Shown here in pieces: positions 8,372 to 15,822 of a stretch of 64,000 nt of DNA. The translations under genes were made by a program, and so were the position numbers. This stretch comes from an uncultured Microbacterium sp. (GTDB taxonomy: Bacteria; Actinomycetota; Actinomycetes; Actinomycetales; Microbacteriaceae). Numbering within the stretch: the stretch's first letter is position 1; each line of letters begins with the position of its first letter. The notes under the pieces are model-generated. The model saw only the letters and a list, made by a program, of their open reading frames with translations, was not told where the DNA came from and did not search any database. Location: contig CAJYJO010000019.1 in assembly GCA_913774845.1 (NCBI GenBank), forward strand, positions 1 to 64,000, written 5' to 3'.

Positions 8372-9265
8372 ATGCCTCATAAGCCCTTCAAGGCCGTCAT
8401 CCCGGCCGCCGGTCTCGGTACGCGCTTCCTCCCCGCCACCAAGGCGATGCCGAAGGAGATGCTGCCGGTCGTCGATAAGCCGGCGATCCAGTACGTCGTG
8501 GAAGAGGCGACGGGCGCCGGCATCGACGACGTGCTCATCATCATCGGCCGCAACAAGAACAACATCGCCAACCACTTCGACTCGATGCCTGAGCTCGAGG
8601 CGAAGCTGCGCGAGAAGGGCGACGACGACAAGCTCGCCAAGGTCGAGCACTCGTCCGACCTCGCCGACATCCACATGGTGCGCCAGGGTGAGCCCAAGGG
8701 CCTGGGCCACGCGGTGCTGCGCGCCCGCAGCCACGTGGGCGACCACCCGTTCGCGGTCCTGCTCGGCGACGACCTCATCGACGAGCGCGACCCGCTGCTC
8801 ACCAAGATGATGGAGGAGTACGACAAGCGCGGAGGCGCCACCGTCATCGCGCTCATGGAGGTCGACCCCGCCCACATCCACCTCTACGGCGTGGCCGCTG
8901 TCGAGGCGACCGACGAAGACGACGTGGTCAAGGTCACGCAGCTCGTCGAGAAGCCCAAGGCCGAAGACGCCCCCTCCAACCTCGCGATCATCGGTCGCTA
9001 CGTGCTGGGGCCCGACGTCTTCGACATCCTCGAGCGCACCCAGCCTGGCAAGGGCGGCGAGATCCAGTTGACCGACGCCCTCGAGGAACTCGCGACCGGC
9101 GGTGGCGACGGCGGCGGCGTGTACGGCGTCGTGTTCCGCGGCCGTCGGTACGACACCGGCGACCGCGTCGACTACATCAAGGCGATCGTGCAGCTCGCGG
9201 CCGACCGCGACGACCTCGGTCCCGCCCTCCGCCCCTGGTTCAAGGAGTTCGCGCAGGGTCTCTGA
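8372..9265 (+). CDS. galU: UTP-glucose-1-phosphate uridylyltransferase GalU
   Basis: This 297-residue enzyme makes UDP-glucose from UTP and glucose-1-phosphate for cell-envelope sugars and trehalose/glycogen. The N-terminal nucleotide-binding signature is AAGLGTRFLPATKAMPKEML, followed by VDKPAIQYVVEEA, the LGDDL metal-binding aspartates, VEKPKAEDAPSN, and GRYVLGPDVF, all in family order. Length is typical (about 300). The start at 8372 is set by the leaderless promoter. A RimJ-like acetyltransferase gene follows after 14 bp on the same strand. Confidence 0.97.
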   Translation: MPHKPFKAVIPAAGLGTRFLPATKAMPKEMLPVVDKPAIQYVVEEATGAGIDDVLIIIGRNKNNIANHFDSMPELEAKLREKGDDDKLAKVEHSSDLADIHMVRQGEPKGLGHAVLRARSHVGDHPFAVLLGDDLIDERDPLLTKMMEEYDKRGGATVIALMEVDPAHIHLYGVAAVEATDEDDVVKVTQLVEKPKAEDAPSNLAIIGRYVLGPDVFDILERTQPGKGGEIQLTDALEELATGGGDGGGVYGVVFRGRRYDTGDRVDYIKAIVQLAADRDDLGPALRPWFKEFAQGL

Positions 9266-9279
9266 CCCGGCTCACGGCT

Positions 9280-9903
9280 ATGGATCTCTCCGTCCCGCGA
9301 CGGCACGGCGAGGTGGGGATCCGCCTCATCCGCAACCGCGACGCGCGCGTCCTGCAGCAGCAACTGATCGACAACCGGTCGTGGCTGCGGCCCTGGGAGG
9401 CCACGAGCCCCGACGGGCCGGTGTCGTTCGACATGCGGCTGGGGATCCGTCGCCTGCTGCAGCAGTACCGTGACGGCCTCGGCGTGCCGCTGGTGATGGA
9501 GTGGCGCGAAGAGGTCGCCGGTCAGCTGAACGTCTGGGGAGTGTCGCGCGGGTCGCTCGCGTCGGCGACGATCGGGTACTGGGTGGCCGAGTCGTTCGCC
9601 GGTCGAAACATCACCACGATCGCCGTGGCCATGGCGACCGACCTGTGCTTCACCTCGCTCAACCTGCACCGGGTCGAGATCTGCATCCGTCCCGAGAACC
9701 ACGCGAGCCTGCGCATCGTCGAGAAGCTCGGCTTCCGCTACGAGGGTCTGCGGCGGCGCTACATCCACATCGACGGCGACTGGCGCGACCATTACTCGTT
9801 CGCGCTGGTGCGCGAAGACGTGCCGCACGGTGTCCTCGACCGGTGGGAGCGCGGTCAGGTCCCGCCCGACGCCGCGCGCGTGCCCCCTGTCGACCGGATC
9901 TGA
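9280..9903 (+). CDS. GNAT-family N-acetyltransferase, RimJ/RimL type
   Basis: This 207-residue protein has the RimJ-type GNAT fold: an N-terminal beta strand (VGIRLIRNRDA), the NRSWLRPWEA segment typical of ribosomal-protein Ser/Ala acetyltransferases, the central acetyl-CoA region (ATIGYWVAESFAGRNITTIA) and the C-terminal RPENHASLRIVEKLGFRYEG motif. It probably acetylates the N-terminus of a protein with acetyl-CoA; the substrate is unknown. It starts 14 bp after galU and lacks a promoter of its own, so it is likely co-transcribed. Confidence 0.9.
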   Translation: MDLSVPRRHGEVGIRLIRNRDARVLQQQLIDNRSWLRPWEATSPDGPVSFDMRLGIRRLLQQYRDGLGVPLVMEWREEVAGQLNVWGVSRGSLASATIGYWVAESFAGRNITTIAVAMATDLCFTSLNLHRVEICIRPENHASLRIVEKLGFRYEGLRRRYIHIDGDWRDHYSFALVREDVPHGVLDRWERGQVPPDAARVPPVDRI

Positions 9904-9956
9904 GCTCCGCCCGCACGACACGCGGGAGGATGCCGAGGTGTGATCTCTCGGTGACC

Positions 9957-9962
9957 TACCTT
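9957..9962 (+). promoter_or_regulatory. Putative -10 (TACCTT), leaderless type
   Basis: TACCTT is followed by 6 nt and then ATG at 9969. This sets the start of the coiled-coil membrane protein. Confidence 0.55.
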
Positions 9963-9968
9963 TATGGC

Positions 9969-11030
9969 ATGGGTGGGCAGGTTCTCAGCGGCGGCGTGAT
10001 CGTCTTCGTCGCGGTCGCGCTCTGGTTGGTGTACCTGCTGCCGTCGTGGCAGAGCCGACACCGGTTCACGTCGGCCGAACGCAACGCCGTGCGCCTCAAT
10101 CAGGCGCTGCGCGTGCTCGCTGAGACGGCCGAGACACCTCGCGAAGTGCGTCTCGAGCTCACCACCCGCACCGCCTTCCAGCAGCAGAAGCTCGCTCGCC
10201 AGGTGCAGGCTCAGAAGGCGCAGACCGAGCTCGCTGCCGCGAAGGCGCGGCTCGAGGTCGCCAAGCTCGAGAGCGCCCGCGACCGCGACGTCGTCAAAGA
10301 GCAGCGCGCCGCCGCGCTCGACCTCGCTCGTGCCGAGCGTGCCGCGGCGGTCGAGGTCGCCCGCGCCGAGCGCGCGGCCGCCCTGGAGAAAGCCCGCGCC
10401 GAGCGCGCGGCCGCGGTCGAGCGCGCGCACGCGGAACGTGCGATCGCCTACGCCCGCCCTGAGGCGCGCCGGGCCCGGACGCGTCGGCGTTTCCGCCTGA
10501 CGGTCACCACCTTCGCCGCCCTCGGTCTTGCCTCCACGATCGTCGGTGGCGTCCTCGCGATCGGGGGAGCGGCGCCCGTCCTGTTGATTGCCGGGGCCGT
10601 CTCCGTCTTCGCGGCGCTCATCATCCTGCGGCGCATCTCGGTCGTGGCGAGTCGCGTGCACGCGGGGCCCGCCCCGGTCTCCGTCGCCCGGCCCGTCGTC
10701 GAGGTGCAGGACGTGCCGCTCGTGCCGACGCCCCGCCCCACGTGGACGCCCCGCGAACTGCCGCGCCCCCTCGTCGCCTCTGCCGGCTCGCGTGCCGCCG
10801 CGGTCGTCGACGAGCAGCTCGCACGAGAGGCCCTGCGGATCGCGGCGCGCGAGGAGGCCGCGCGCGAGATCGCGGCGCAGCAGGCGCCCACGCCGATCGA
10901 GACGGCCCGTCCCGCCGTCGCCACGGCCCCCGCGCCGGTGTCGCCGTACGCGGCCATGGGATACGTCGACGACGCCGAGATCGAGGATCACGTGCGTCGT
11001 CTGCTGGACCGTCGCGCCGTCGGCGCCTGA
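9969..11030 (+). CDS. Coiled-coil membrane protein with 11-residue repeats
   Basis: A 353-residue protein of unknown function. It has an N-terminal membrane span (about residues 6-22), then a long helical region containing tandem 11-residue units of the type ARAERAAAxEx (about residues 110-160) predicted to form a coiled coil. Two close transmembrane segments follow (about residues 178-222), then a Pro/Ala-rich linker and a short C-terminal helix (EIEDHVRRLLDRR). The leaderless start at 9969 excludes longer upstream readings. Nothing in the neighbourhood assigns a role; an envelope or division-related scaffold is possible. Confidence 0.75.
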   Translation: MGGQVLSGGVIVFVAVALWLVYLLPSWQSRHRFTSAERNAVRLNQALRVLAETAETPREVRLELTTRTAFQQQKLARQVQAQKAQTELAAAKARLEVAKLESARDRDVVKEQRAAALDLARAERAAAVEVARAERAAALEKARAERAAAVERAHAERAIAYARPEARRARTRRRFRLTVTTFAALGLASTIVGGVLAIGGAAPVLLIAGAVSVFAALIILRRISVVASRVHAGPAPVSVARPVVEVQDVPLVPTPRPTWTPRELPRPLVASAGSRAAAVVDEQLAREALRIAAREEAAREIAAQQAPTPIETARPAVATAPAPVSPYAAMGYVDDAEIEDHVRRLLDRRAVGA

Positions 11031-12097
11031 GCCGGTTTCCCGCGCCCCTGCACAACATGCACGCTATGGCATATCGGTACCCCGCGCGGCCCGCCGTGGT
11101 CAGGGTCGCGTTCGGGCCGTGATAGTGTTGTCGAGGTTTCCGGGCCTGTGGCGCAGTTGGTAGCGCGCCTCGTTCGCATCGAGGAGGTCAGGGGTTCGAA
11201 TCCCCTCAGGTCCACCAAATCGGTCTCTTTAGAACAAATGACCTTGTAAGAGCCACCTTCATACGGCGCCTCTCCTTCGGGAGGGGCGCCGTATGTGGCT
11301 TTCATCGCCGTGACGATGCAGGCGAACGGCTCGGCAAGTACCCCTTCGACGCTCTCGTCGCGGGTGATCAAAATTCGCTTGAAGAACGCCTGGTTGTAGG
11401 TGCGGCGGAGCGCATCCGGGGCGCGGCGGTATGCCTCGTAGCAGTTCTCTGCGAGGGTGATCGCATCGTCGAGGTTCTGCTCCAGTACTTCGAACTCGGT
11501 TTTGAGGGCGCTGAGGCGTTCGCCGACGACGGTCATCTCCAGGTTCACGCGCTGCTGTTCCTCGCGGTAGAGCTGAGCAGGGACAGTGCCATCGAGGTGG
11601 CCGTCGAGCAGCTTCTTGCTGCGTTCCATCAGGCTTGTCTGCTGAGTGAGGAGCATCTGCTGTGCGCGCTTGGCTTCTGCGGCACCGGCTTCCACAGTTG
11701 CTTTGAGTCGGGATTTGGTCATCGCCGCACCTTCAGGAGTGAGGGCGACGAGCTTGTAGAGGTTCTCGATCTGCCGTTCGACGTCGTGGATGTTGATGGC
11801 TGACATCGTGCAGTCCGTGCGCTTCTGGTGGCGACCGATGCAAACGAAGTACGGGTAGATCACTCCTGCGGAGTTCTTGGAGTAGTGGATGATGAATTTG
11901 CTCTTGCACTGGCCGCAGAAAATGGAACTCTTCAGATAGTGGTTATGGATGCGAGCCTTCTCGCCGGTCGACCGTGACGCGAATGCCTGCTGGCATTTCT
12001 GCCAGGTGGCTTGATCGACCAGGGGTATGTGTCGTCCCGGGTAGCTTGTTCCCTGGAAAGTGACGATGCCGAGGTAGTACGGGTGGGTCTGCTGCAC
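10988..12097 (-). pseudogene. Serine recombinase, N-terminal catalytic domain lost; reads into tRNA-Ala
   Basis: The remaining frame of about 369 codons encodes the C-terminal part of a large serine recombinase: the recombinase domain start (HPYYLGIVTFQGTSYPGRH), a zinc ribbon (CGQCKSKF with a later Cys pair around YFVCIGRHQ...DC), then a coiled coil and a C-terminal helical part. The resolvase domain with the nucleophilic serine is missing, because the gene is cut by the inverted repeat of the adjacent IS. The apparent GTG start lies inside that repeat. At the other end the frame runs antisense through tRNA-Ala, giving DLRGFEPLTSSMRTRRATNC, a readthrough sequence often seen in integrases ending at tRNA genes. 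It is non-functional as it stands. Confidence 0.85.
11142..11217 (+). tRNA. tRNA-Ala (anticodon CGC)
   Basis: A 76-nt tRNA with encoded CCA. The acceptor GGGCCTG pairs with CAGGTCC (one G-U), the anticodon loop TTCGCAT gives anticodon CGC, and the T arm contains GGTTCGAATCC. TAGTGT upstream (about 11123) may be the -10. A degraded recombinase gene abuts the 3' end, marking this as an integration site. Confidence 0.97.
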
Positions 12098-12109
12098 GAT
12101 TAGGTGACA
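12085..12109 (+). repeat. IS left inverted repeat
   Basis: GGGTCTGCTGCACG, then AT, then TAGGTGACA. It matches the inverted copy at 13340-13364 except at the two middle bases. Confidence 0.85.
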
Positions 12110-12117
12110 GCGGGTAG

Positions 12118-12980
12118 TCAGGCCGCGAGGGCCAGGGTCTTGGTCATCATGGTCTCGAACTCGACCGGGGTCAAACGGCCGAGACGGTCTTGGCGGCGTC
12201 GACGATGGTAGGTGCGCTCGATCCAGGTGACGATGGCGATGCGGAGCTCTTCGCGACTGGTCCAGGAGCGCCGGTTGAGGACGTTCTTCTGTAGCAGCGA
12301 GAAGAACGTTTCCATCCGGCGTTATCCCCGGCGGCGCCGACTCTGCCCATCGACCCGACCATGCCGTGGTGCGTGAGAGTGCGCAGGGCCTTCCGGGAAC
12401 GGAACTGGCTGCCCCTGTCGGAATGGACGATGCAACCAGCGACGTCGCCGCGGAGCGCGGCTGCGTTGTTGAGCGCGTTCACGACCAGGCGGGACTTCAT
12501 CCGGGAGTCGATGGAGTACCCGACGATCTTGCTCGAGAACACGTCCTTCACGGCGCAGAGATAGAGCTTGCCCTCGGCGGTGTGGTGCTCGGTGATGTCG
12601 GTCAGCCAGAGCCGGTTCGGGGCGTCCGCGGTGAACACCCGCTGGACGAGGTCGTCGTGGACGGGAGGACCGGCCTTCTTCCCCTTCCCGCGGGCCTTGC
12701 GCTTGCCGAACGCTGACCACCAGCCGTTCTCCGACGCGATCCGCCACGCCGTCCGATCCGCCATGCCCTGACCGGCGTCGCGGGCCTCATCAGCGAGGAG
12801 ACGGTGCCCGAACTCGGGATCGTCGCGGTGCGCGTCGAAGAGCGCGTTCGCGCGGTACGCCTCCACCAACTCCGCTTGCGTGATGGGCTGGTTCAGCCAC
12901 CGGTAGTACGGCTGGCGGGGGAGCTTGAGGACCCGGCACGTCACCATGACAGGAATCCCGTCACAGGCGAGCTCTTTCAC
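12118..12980 (-). pseudogene. IS3 transposase orfB, frameshifted
   Basis: An rve-type DDE transposase. The first frame (12171-12980) has the helical N-terminus with LPRQPYYRWLNQP, then the integrase core with the first two acidic residues in LTDITEHHTAEGKLYL and VHSDRGSQFRS. At about 12316 a one-base loss shifts the frame, so the part carrying the catalytic glutamate (METFFSLLQKNVLNRRSW, 12118-12315) is out of frame. Intact relatives read GDNAxMExFFSLLQ continuously. Transposition activity from this copy is therefore unlikely. Confidence 0.9.
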
Positions 12981-13294
12981 GAGCGGGTAGAGCCTTTTCC
13001 CGGCAGATGCGCCTGCGACAGATACGCCGTCGCCCGCCGCAACACCTCGACTTCCTGCTCCAGCAGCCGGTTGCGCTGACGCAACTCGCGAAGCTCGGCG
13101 TCGCGGTCGCTGGGCGACGGCGAGCCCGTCTCGGAGGCGGTCTTCTCAGCACGCGATCGGGCGAGCCACTTCGTGAGGGTCATAGGGTGAACCCCGAAAT
13201 CGGCGGCGACCCGCTCGATCGTCACGCCGGGCTCACGGTTCTCCGCGACGCGCACCACGTCATCACGGAACTCCTGCGGATAGGGCTTGGGCAC
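12977..13294 (-). CDS. IS3 transposase orfA (helix-turn-helix)
   Basis: A protein of about 105 residues starting with GTG (VPKPYPQEFRDDVVRVA). The HTH follows (TIERVAADFGVHPMTLTKWL), and the C-terminal leucine-zipper helix (ELRELRQRNRLLEQEVEVLR) mediates OrfA/OrfAB contacts. The stop overlaps the orfB start (GTGA). It is intact in itself but its partner orfB is broken. Confidence 0.88.
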   Translation of the reverse strand: MPKPYPQEFRDDVVRVAENREPGVTIERVAADFGVHPMTLTKWLARSRAEKTASETGSPSPSDRDAELRELRQRNRLLEQEVEVLRRATAYLSQAHLPGKGSTRS

Positions 13295-13339
13295 GATGGC
13301 ATCCTTCCAGGCCAACCCCTCGGGGCAAGCCAGATCAGA

Positions 13340-13364
13340 TGTCACCTATCCGTGCAGCAGACCC
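13340..13364 (-). repeat. IS right inverted repeat
   Basis: On the minus strand this reads GGGTCTGCTGCACG, then GA, then TAGGTGACA. Its TAG is the stop codon of the truncated toxin frame. Confidence 0.85.
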
Positions 13365-14200
13365 CCAGTCTGGTACCACGTATTGGGTGACAGACCCCTC
13401 CCGTCAGAGCTGATGTGCGAGCCGTCACGAACTACAGGCAGCTCGTCGATGTCCGCCTTGCTGAGTGGGCGCCAGCCTTCAGGCGTATCAGAGAGCCGGT
13501 TGTGTCTCACCGGCAGATCACCGTCCGCCCCGAAGGGCAACGTCGCGGAACCCACCGTGGGACCATCGGGTGTCGGCGCGGCCGGGGCGCGATCCGGGAG
13601 CTCGCTCGCGGCGCCGCCGTTGAGTTTCCCGCGCAGCCACCGGACGATGCTCTCGATCGCGGTGCAGATCTTGTCGAAGAGCGGCATCAACCGGCGGGCT
13701 GATTCGAGGAGGTTAGTGATGAACTTCCCGACCCGCGCCGCGACGGAGGCGACCCTTGTTACGACCTGTCCGACGGCGACCGGCGTGCCGAGCCCCAGCG
13801 TCACCCCAGCGGTGATCAGTGCGCTGATGGCTGTGCCGACCACCTGTGCGATGGCGTCTCGAACGAGTTCGTAGACGGCCTGCACGAGACCGGACGCGAT
13901 CTCTAGTCCCGAACCGACCGCCCCCGTCCAGGTACCCGTTGAGGCGACGGTGTCAGCGAGCTCCAGCACGTGGGCGCGGTACGCGTCAATCGTGGCGCCG
14001 CTCATGCCGTCAAGATCACCCAGACGGTGCTGCAGATCGGCGCCGACGTGGTTCAACTGCCCGGCGACATTGGCCCAGGTCTGCGCGAAGGCCATAACCT
14101 CGGCCGCGTTGCCGGTGAGGTCCTGTAGCCAGCCACGGAGGGGCTCGATGTGATCGAGCACGGACACGACACCAGCGATGACCTTAGCGTAGAGCCTCAT
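13346..14200 (-). pseudogene. Polymorphic toxin, C-terminal toxic domain replaced by IS end
   Basis: This 284-codon frame has an N-terminal helical domain with WXG100/LXG-like spacing (WANVAGQLNHVGADLQHRLGD, about residues 42-62), consistent with type VII-type export. Hydrophobic Ala/Gly/Val helices follow (about residues 95-165), then a charged helical part and a Pro-rich linker. The end, DGRGLSPNTWYQT, resembles the linker just before nuclease domains of polymorphic toxins. Translation then runs into the IS repeat (GGLLHG, stop TAG inside the repeat), so the toxin domain is missing. The start overlaps a tiny upstream ORF (ATGA). Confidence 0.7.
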
Positions 14201-14310
14201 ACCGTGGAGCAGGACAGGTGGCGGAACGTGGCGCCGGTGTCACGGGAGTACGTCTGAACGAACACACGCCCGTCCCGCTGGAGGTGAACAGTCACTGTGC
14301 CGTACTTCAT
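14197..14310 (-). CDS. Tiny ORF (37 aa) coupled to the toxin gene
   Basis: A 37-residue frame beginning MKYGTVTVHLQRDGRVFVQ. The ATG overlaps the stop of the preceding 22-codon ORF (ATGA), and its stop overlaps the toxin ATG (ATGA). The beta-like alternation of hydrophobic residues suggests a small folded strand unit. It could be a real export partner of the toxin or the remnant of a larger gene. Support comes only from the overlap architecture. Confidence 0.4.
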   Translation of the reverse strand: MKYGTVTVHLQRDGRVFVQTYSRDTGATFRHLSCSTV

Positions 14311-14375
14311 CGGATCACTTCAACCATCAGTTCCTCGTTCTTTGAACTGGCGTACTGGCCCTCAGCCGGCTCCAC
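14307..14375 (-). CDS. Tiny ORF (22 aa) between immunity gene and toxin operon
   Basis: GTG at 14375 lies one base after the immunity gene stop. The frame encodes MEPAEGQYASSKNEELMVEV plus two residues, and its stop overlaps the next ATG. It could be the N-terminal half of the following 37-residue ORF separated by a frameshift. Confidence is low because of its size. Confidence 0.3.
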   Translation of the reverse strand: MEPAEGQYASSKNEELMVEVIR

Positions 14376-14376
14376 G

Positions 14377-14796
14377 TCACCCGGTAGCAATATTCAGCGC
14401 TGCCTGCACCGCTGCCCCGACCTCATCGGCTGACCAATCGAGCTTCACGCGGTGGTCACGCATCGGCTCGAAACCAAAGCGAGCGCCCCCGTTCGATTGC
14501 GGAGTAACGAGAATATGGGCGGCCCCGTCGAAGAAACCGTGTACGAGAACGGCGCGTACGCCCTTCATGTATTGAGCGTACGTAGGCGCACCCACCCAGT
14601 CGAGGAAGGCCTGGTCCGGTGGGTTTGTGCGGTAGTCCCGGGTAGGTACGACGGTAGCGATGGATGAGTGCAGGGCGTCGACGACGGCTTGACCGATTGT
14701 TTCGGCGTCCGGCGGACTGTTCGACACGAACGGGAGGCCATGCAGGACCCAACCTCTTTCACTGTCTCGGACGTACGTGTTCACGGCTTTCCGCAT
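14377..14796 (-). CDS. CdiI-like immunity protein (DUF1436 type)
   Basis: A 139-residue soluble protein whose C-terminal half follows the pattern I associate with the DUF1436 family of contact-dependent-inhibition immunity proteins: FLDWVGAPTYAQYMKGVRAV, then ILVTPQSNGGARFGFEPM, then LDWSADEVGAAVQAAL. Such proteins bind and neutralise the toxic C-terminal domain of a cognate toxin. It lies upstream of the truncated toxin in a chain of overlapping genes, which supports the pairing. Since the toxin domain is gone, it is now an orphan antidote. Assignment is from pattern memory, not a search. Confidence 0.65.
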   Translation of the reverse strand: MRKAVNTYVRDSERGWVLHGLPFVSNSPPDAETIGQAVVDALHSSIATVVPTRDYRTNPPDQAFLDWVGAPTYAQYMKGVRAVLVHGFFDGAAHILVTPQSNGGARFGFEPMRDHRVKLDWSADEVGAAVQAALNIATG

Positions 14797-14814
14797 CAGA
14801 CGATGCCGGTGACG

Positions 14815-15738
14815 TCAGCCCCAGTGCCTTTTCATGGCGGTGCGAGCGCGGTCGAGATTCGTCACCGCATTAGCGCCGATCTGATCCGCTGTCGCGGTCG
14901 GGAGGTGACCTCGCTCCTTTGCCGTCAGCAGATACAAGAAGTATGCCGACAGAAAGGCGTGATACGGCAGCGTGAATGTGTCGAGTGTGGCCTCCGAGCT
15001 GGTAAACGGCGAGGGCATCGACCCGTGGAATCTGGTGTTGCGTAGGGTGTAGAGACAACCTGACAGGTAGATGAAGATGCGGTCCACCTCCCTGACGTCA
15101 AGACGCTCCCCGTTCACCTCAACACCGTCGGTGCCTCTCATCACGAGTCGCAAGAGCCGGGACGCTTTGCGGAGTTGGTCCGCCGTTGGTTGCTCGTCGA
15201 GCGCGTAGCGCGATATGAGCACGCTGAAGAGGCGAGTGATGTGGTCGTCTTCTGGGGGAGACCCCTTCGGGTTCAGCAGTCGTCTCGCAGCCTGCCCGGT
15301 TGAATCGCACAGAACGTGCTTGAGGACAAACTCCCACAGCTGTTGCGGACTGTTGTCGATCAGGGCGAGCATCGCAGGTCTGTACGGCGAATCATCCACG
15401 CGCACGCTGAGGTCAAACAAGTTGGCCGTCATGTCCCGACCGAAACCGTCCATGTCCTTCACTCCCGAGTCGACTGCCTTCCATACGGCGTCGAACGCAA
15501 GGTCTACCCGATGAGGAAACTGGTCGAAGGCATCCACAAGGAAGGACAGCTCCCGGTGGAAGTCGACGGATTCGGAGCTCCCATCGATCGTCAGCGGGAG
15601 AAAAACGGGCCCTATGACCCGGCCGAGCAGAGTTGAAAAGTACTTCTCAATCTGCAACGGCGGTCGCGGCGTTTCGGCTCCGTGTTCCGCCCAGTAGTTG
15701 AGCGCGTTCACTCGTTCTCGTCGTTCGAAGCTGGACAT
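14815..15738 (-). CDS. Putative HEPN-domain protein of the island
   Basis: A 307-residue soluble, mostly helical protein. The start at 15738 (MSSFERRERVNALNYWAEHG) is preceded by a GGGGGG run. Near residue 240 it has LYTLRNTRFHGSM, matching the R-N-x3-H (Rx4H) motif of HEPN ribonuclease/nucleotide-binding domains. An aromatic-rich helix follows (PYHAFLSAYFLYLL). HEPN proteins are common effectors in toxin-antitoxin and defence systems. No antitoxin of a known type is adjacent; the CdiI-like gene follows after 18 nt. Function is unproven. Confidence 0.5.
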   Translation of the reverse strand: MSSFERRERVNALNYWAEHGAETPRPPLQIEKYFSTLLGRVIGPVFLPLTIDGSSESVDFHRELSFLVDAFDQFPHRVDLAFDAVWKAVDSGVKDMDGFGRDMTANLFDLSVRVDDSPYRPAMLALIDNSPQQLWEFVLKHVLCDSTGQAARRLLNPKGSPPEDDHITRLFSVLISRYALDEQPTADQLRKASRLLRLVMRGTDGVEVNGERLDVREVDRIFIYLSGCLYTLRNTRFHGSMPSPFTSSEATLDTFTLPYHAFLSAYFLYLLTAKERGHLPTATADQIGANAVTNLDRARTAMKRHWG

Positions 15739-15822
15739 TCGATCCCCCCGGGTCATCGTCTTGTTGTGTTTGTCGCTGAAAGCAGATGAGCTCCGGCGTT
15801 GTAGCGATCCCACCAAGCCAGT

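Larger units (their letters stand above)
12085..13364 (-). mobile_element. IS3-family insertion sequence, inactivated
   Basis: About 1.28 kb, bounded by inverted repeats at 12085-12109 and 13340-13364: GGGTCTGCTGCACG, two variable bases, then TAGGTGACA at both ends. It carries orfA and orfB with a GTGA overlap, as in IS3 elements. The orfB is frameshifted. No target-site duplication is visible, and the flanking genes on both sides are truncated. That suggests an IS-mediated deletion rather than a simple insertion. Confidence 0.88.

Noticed and set aside
9501-9968. Upstream extension of the coiled-coil membrane protein
   Set aside because: It runs over the acetyltransferase gene in another frame; the leaderless promoter fixes the start at 9969.
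14377-14575. Plus-strand frames opposite the immunity gene
   Set aside because: They lack a start context, and the minus-strand frame matches an immunity-family pattern and gene chain.
15806-15820. Possible right attachment site (CCACCAA) of the tRNA-Ala island
   Set aside because: Only about 7 bases match the tRNA 3' end, not above chance in this composition.
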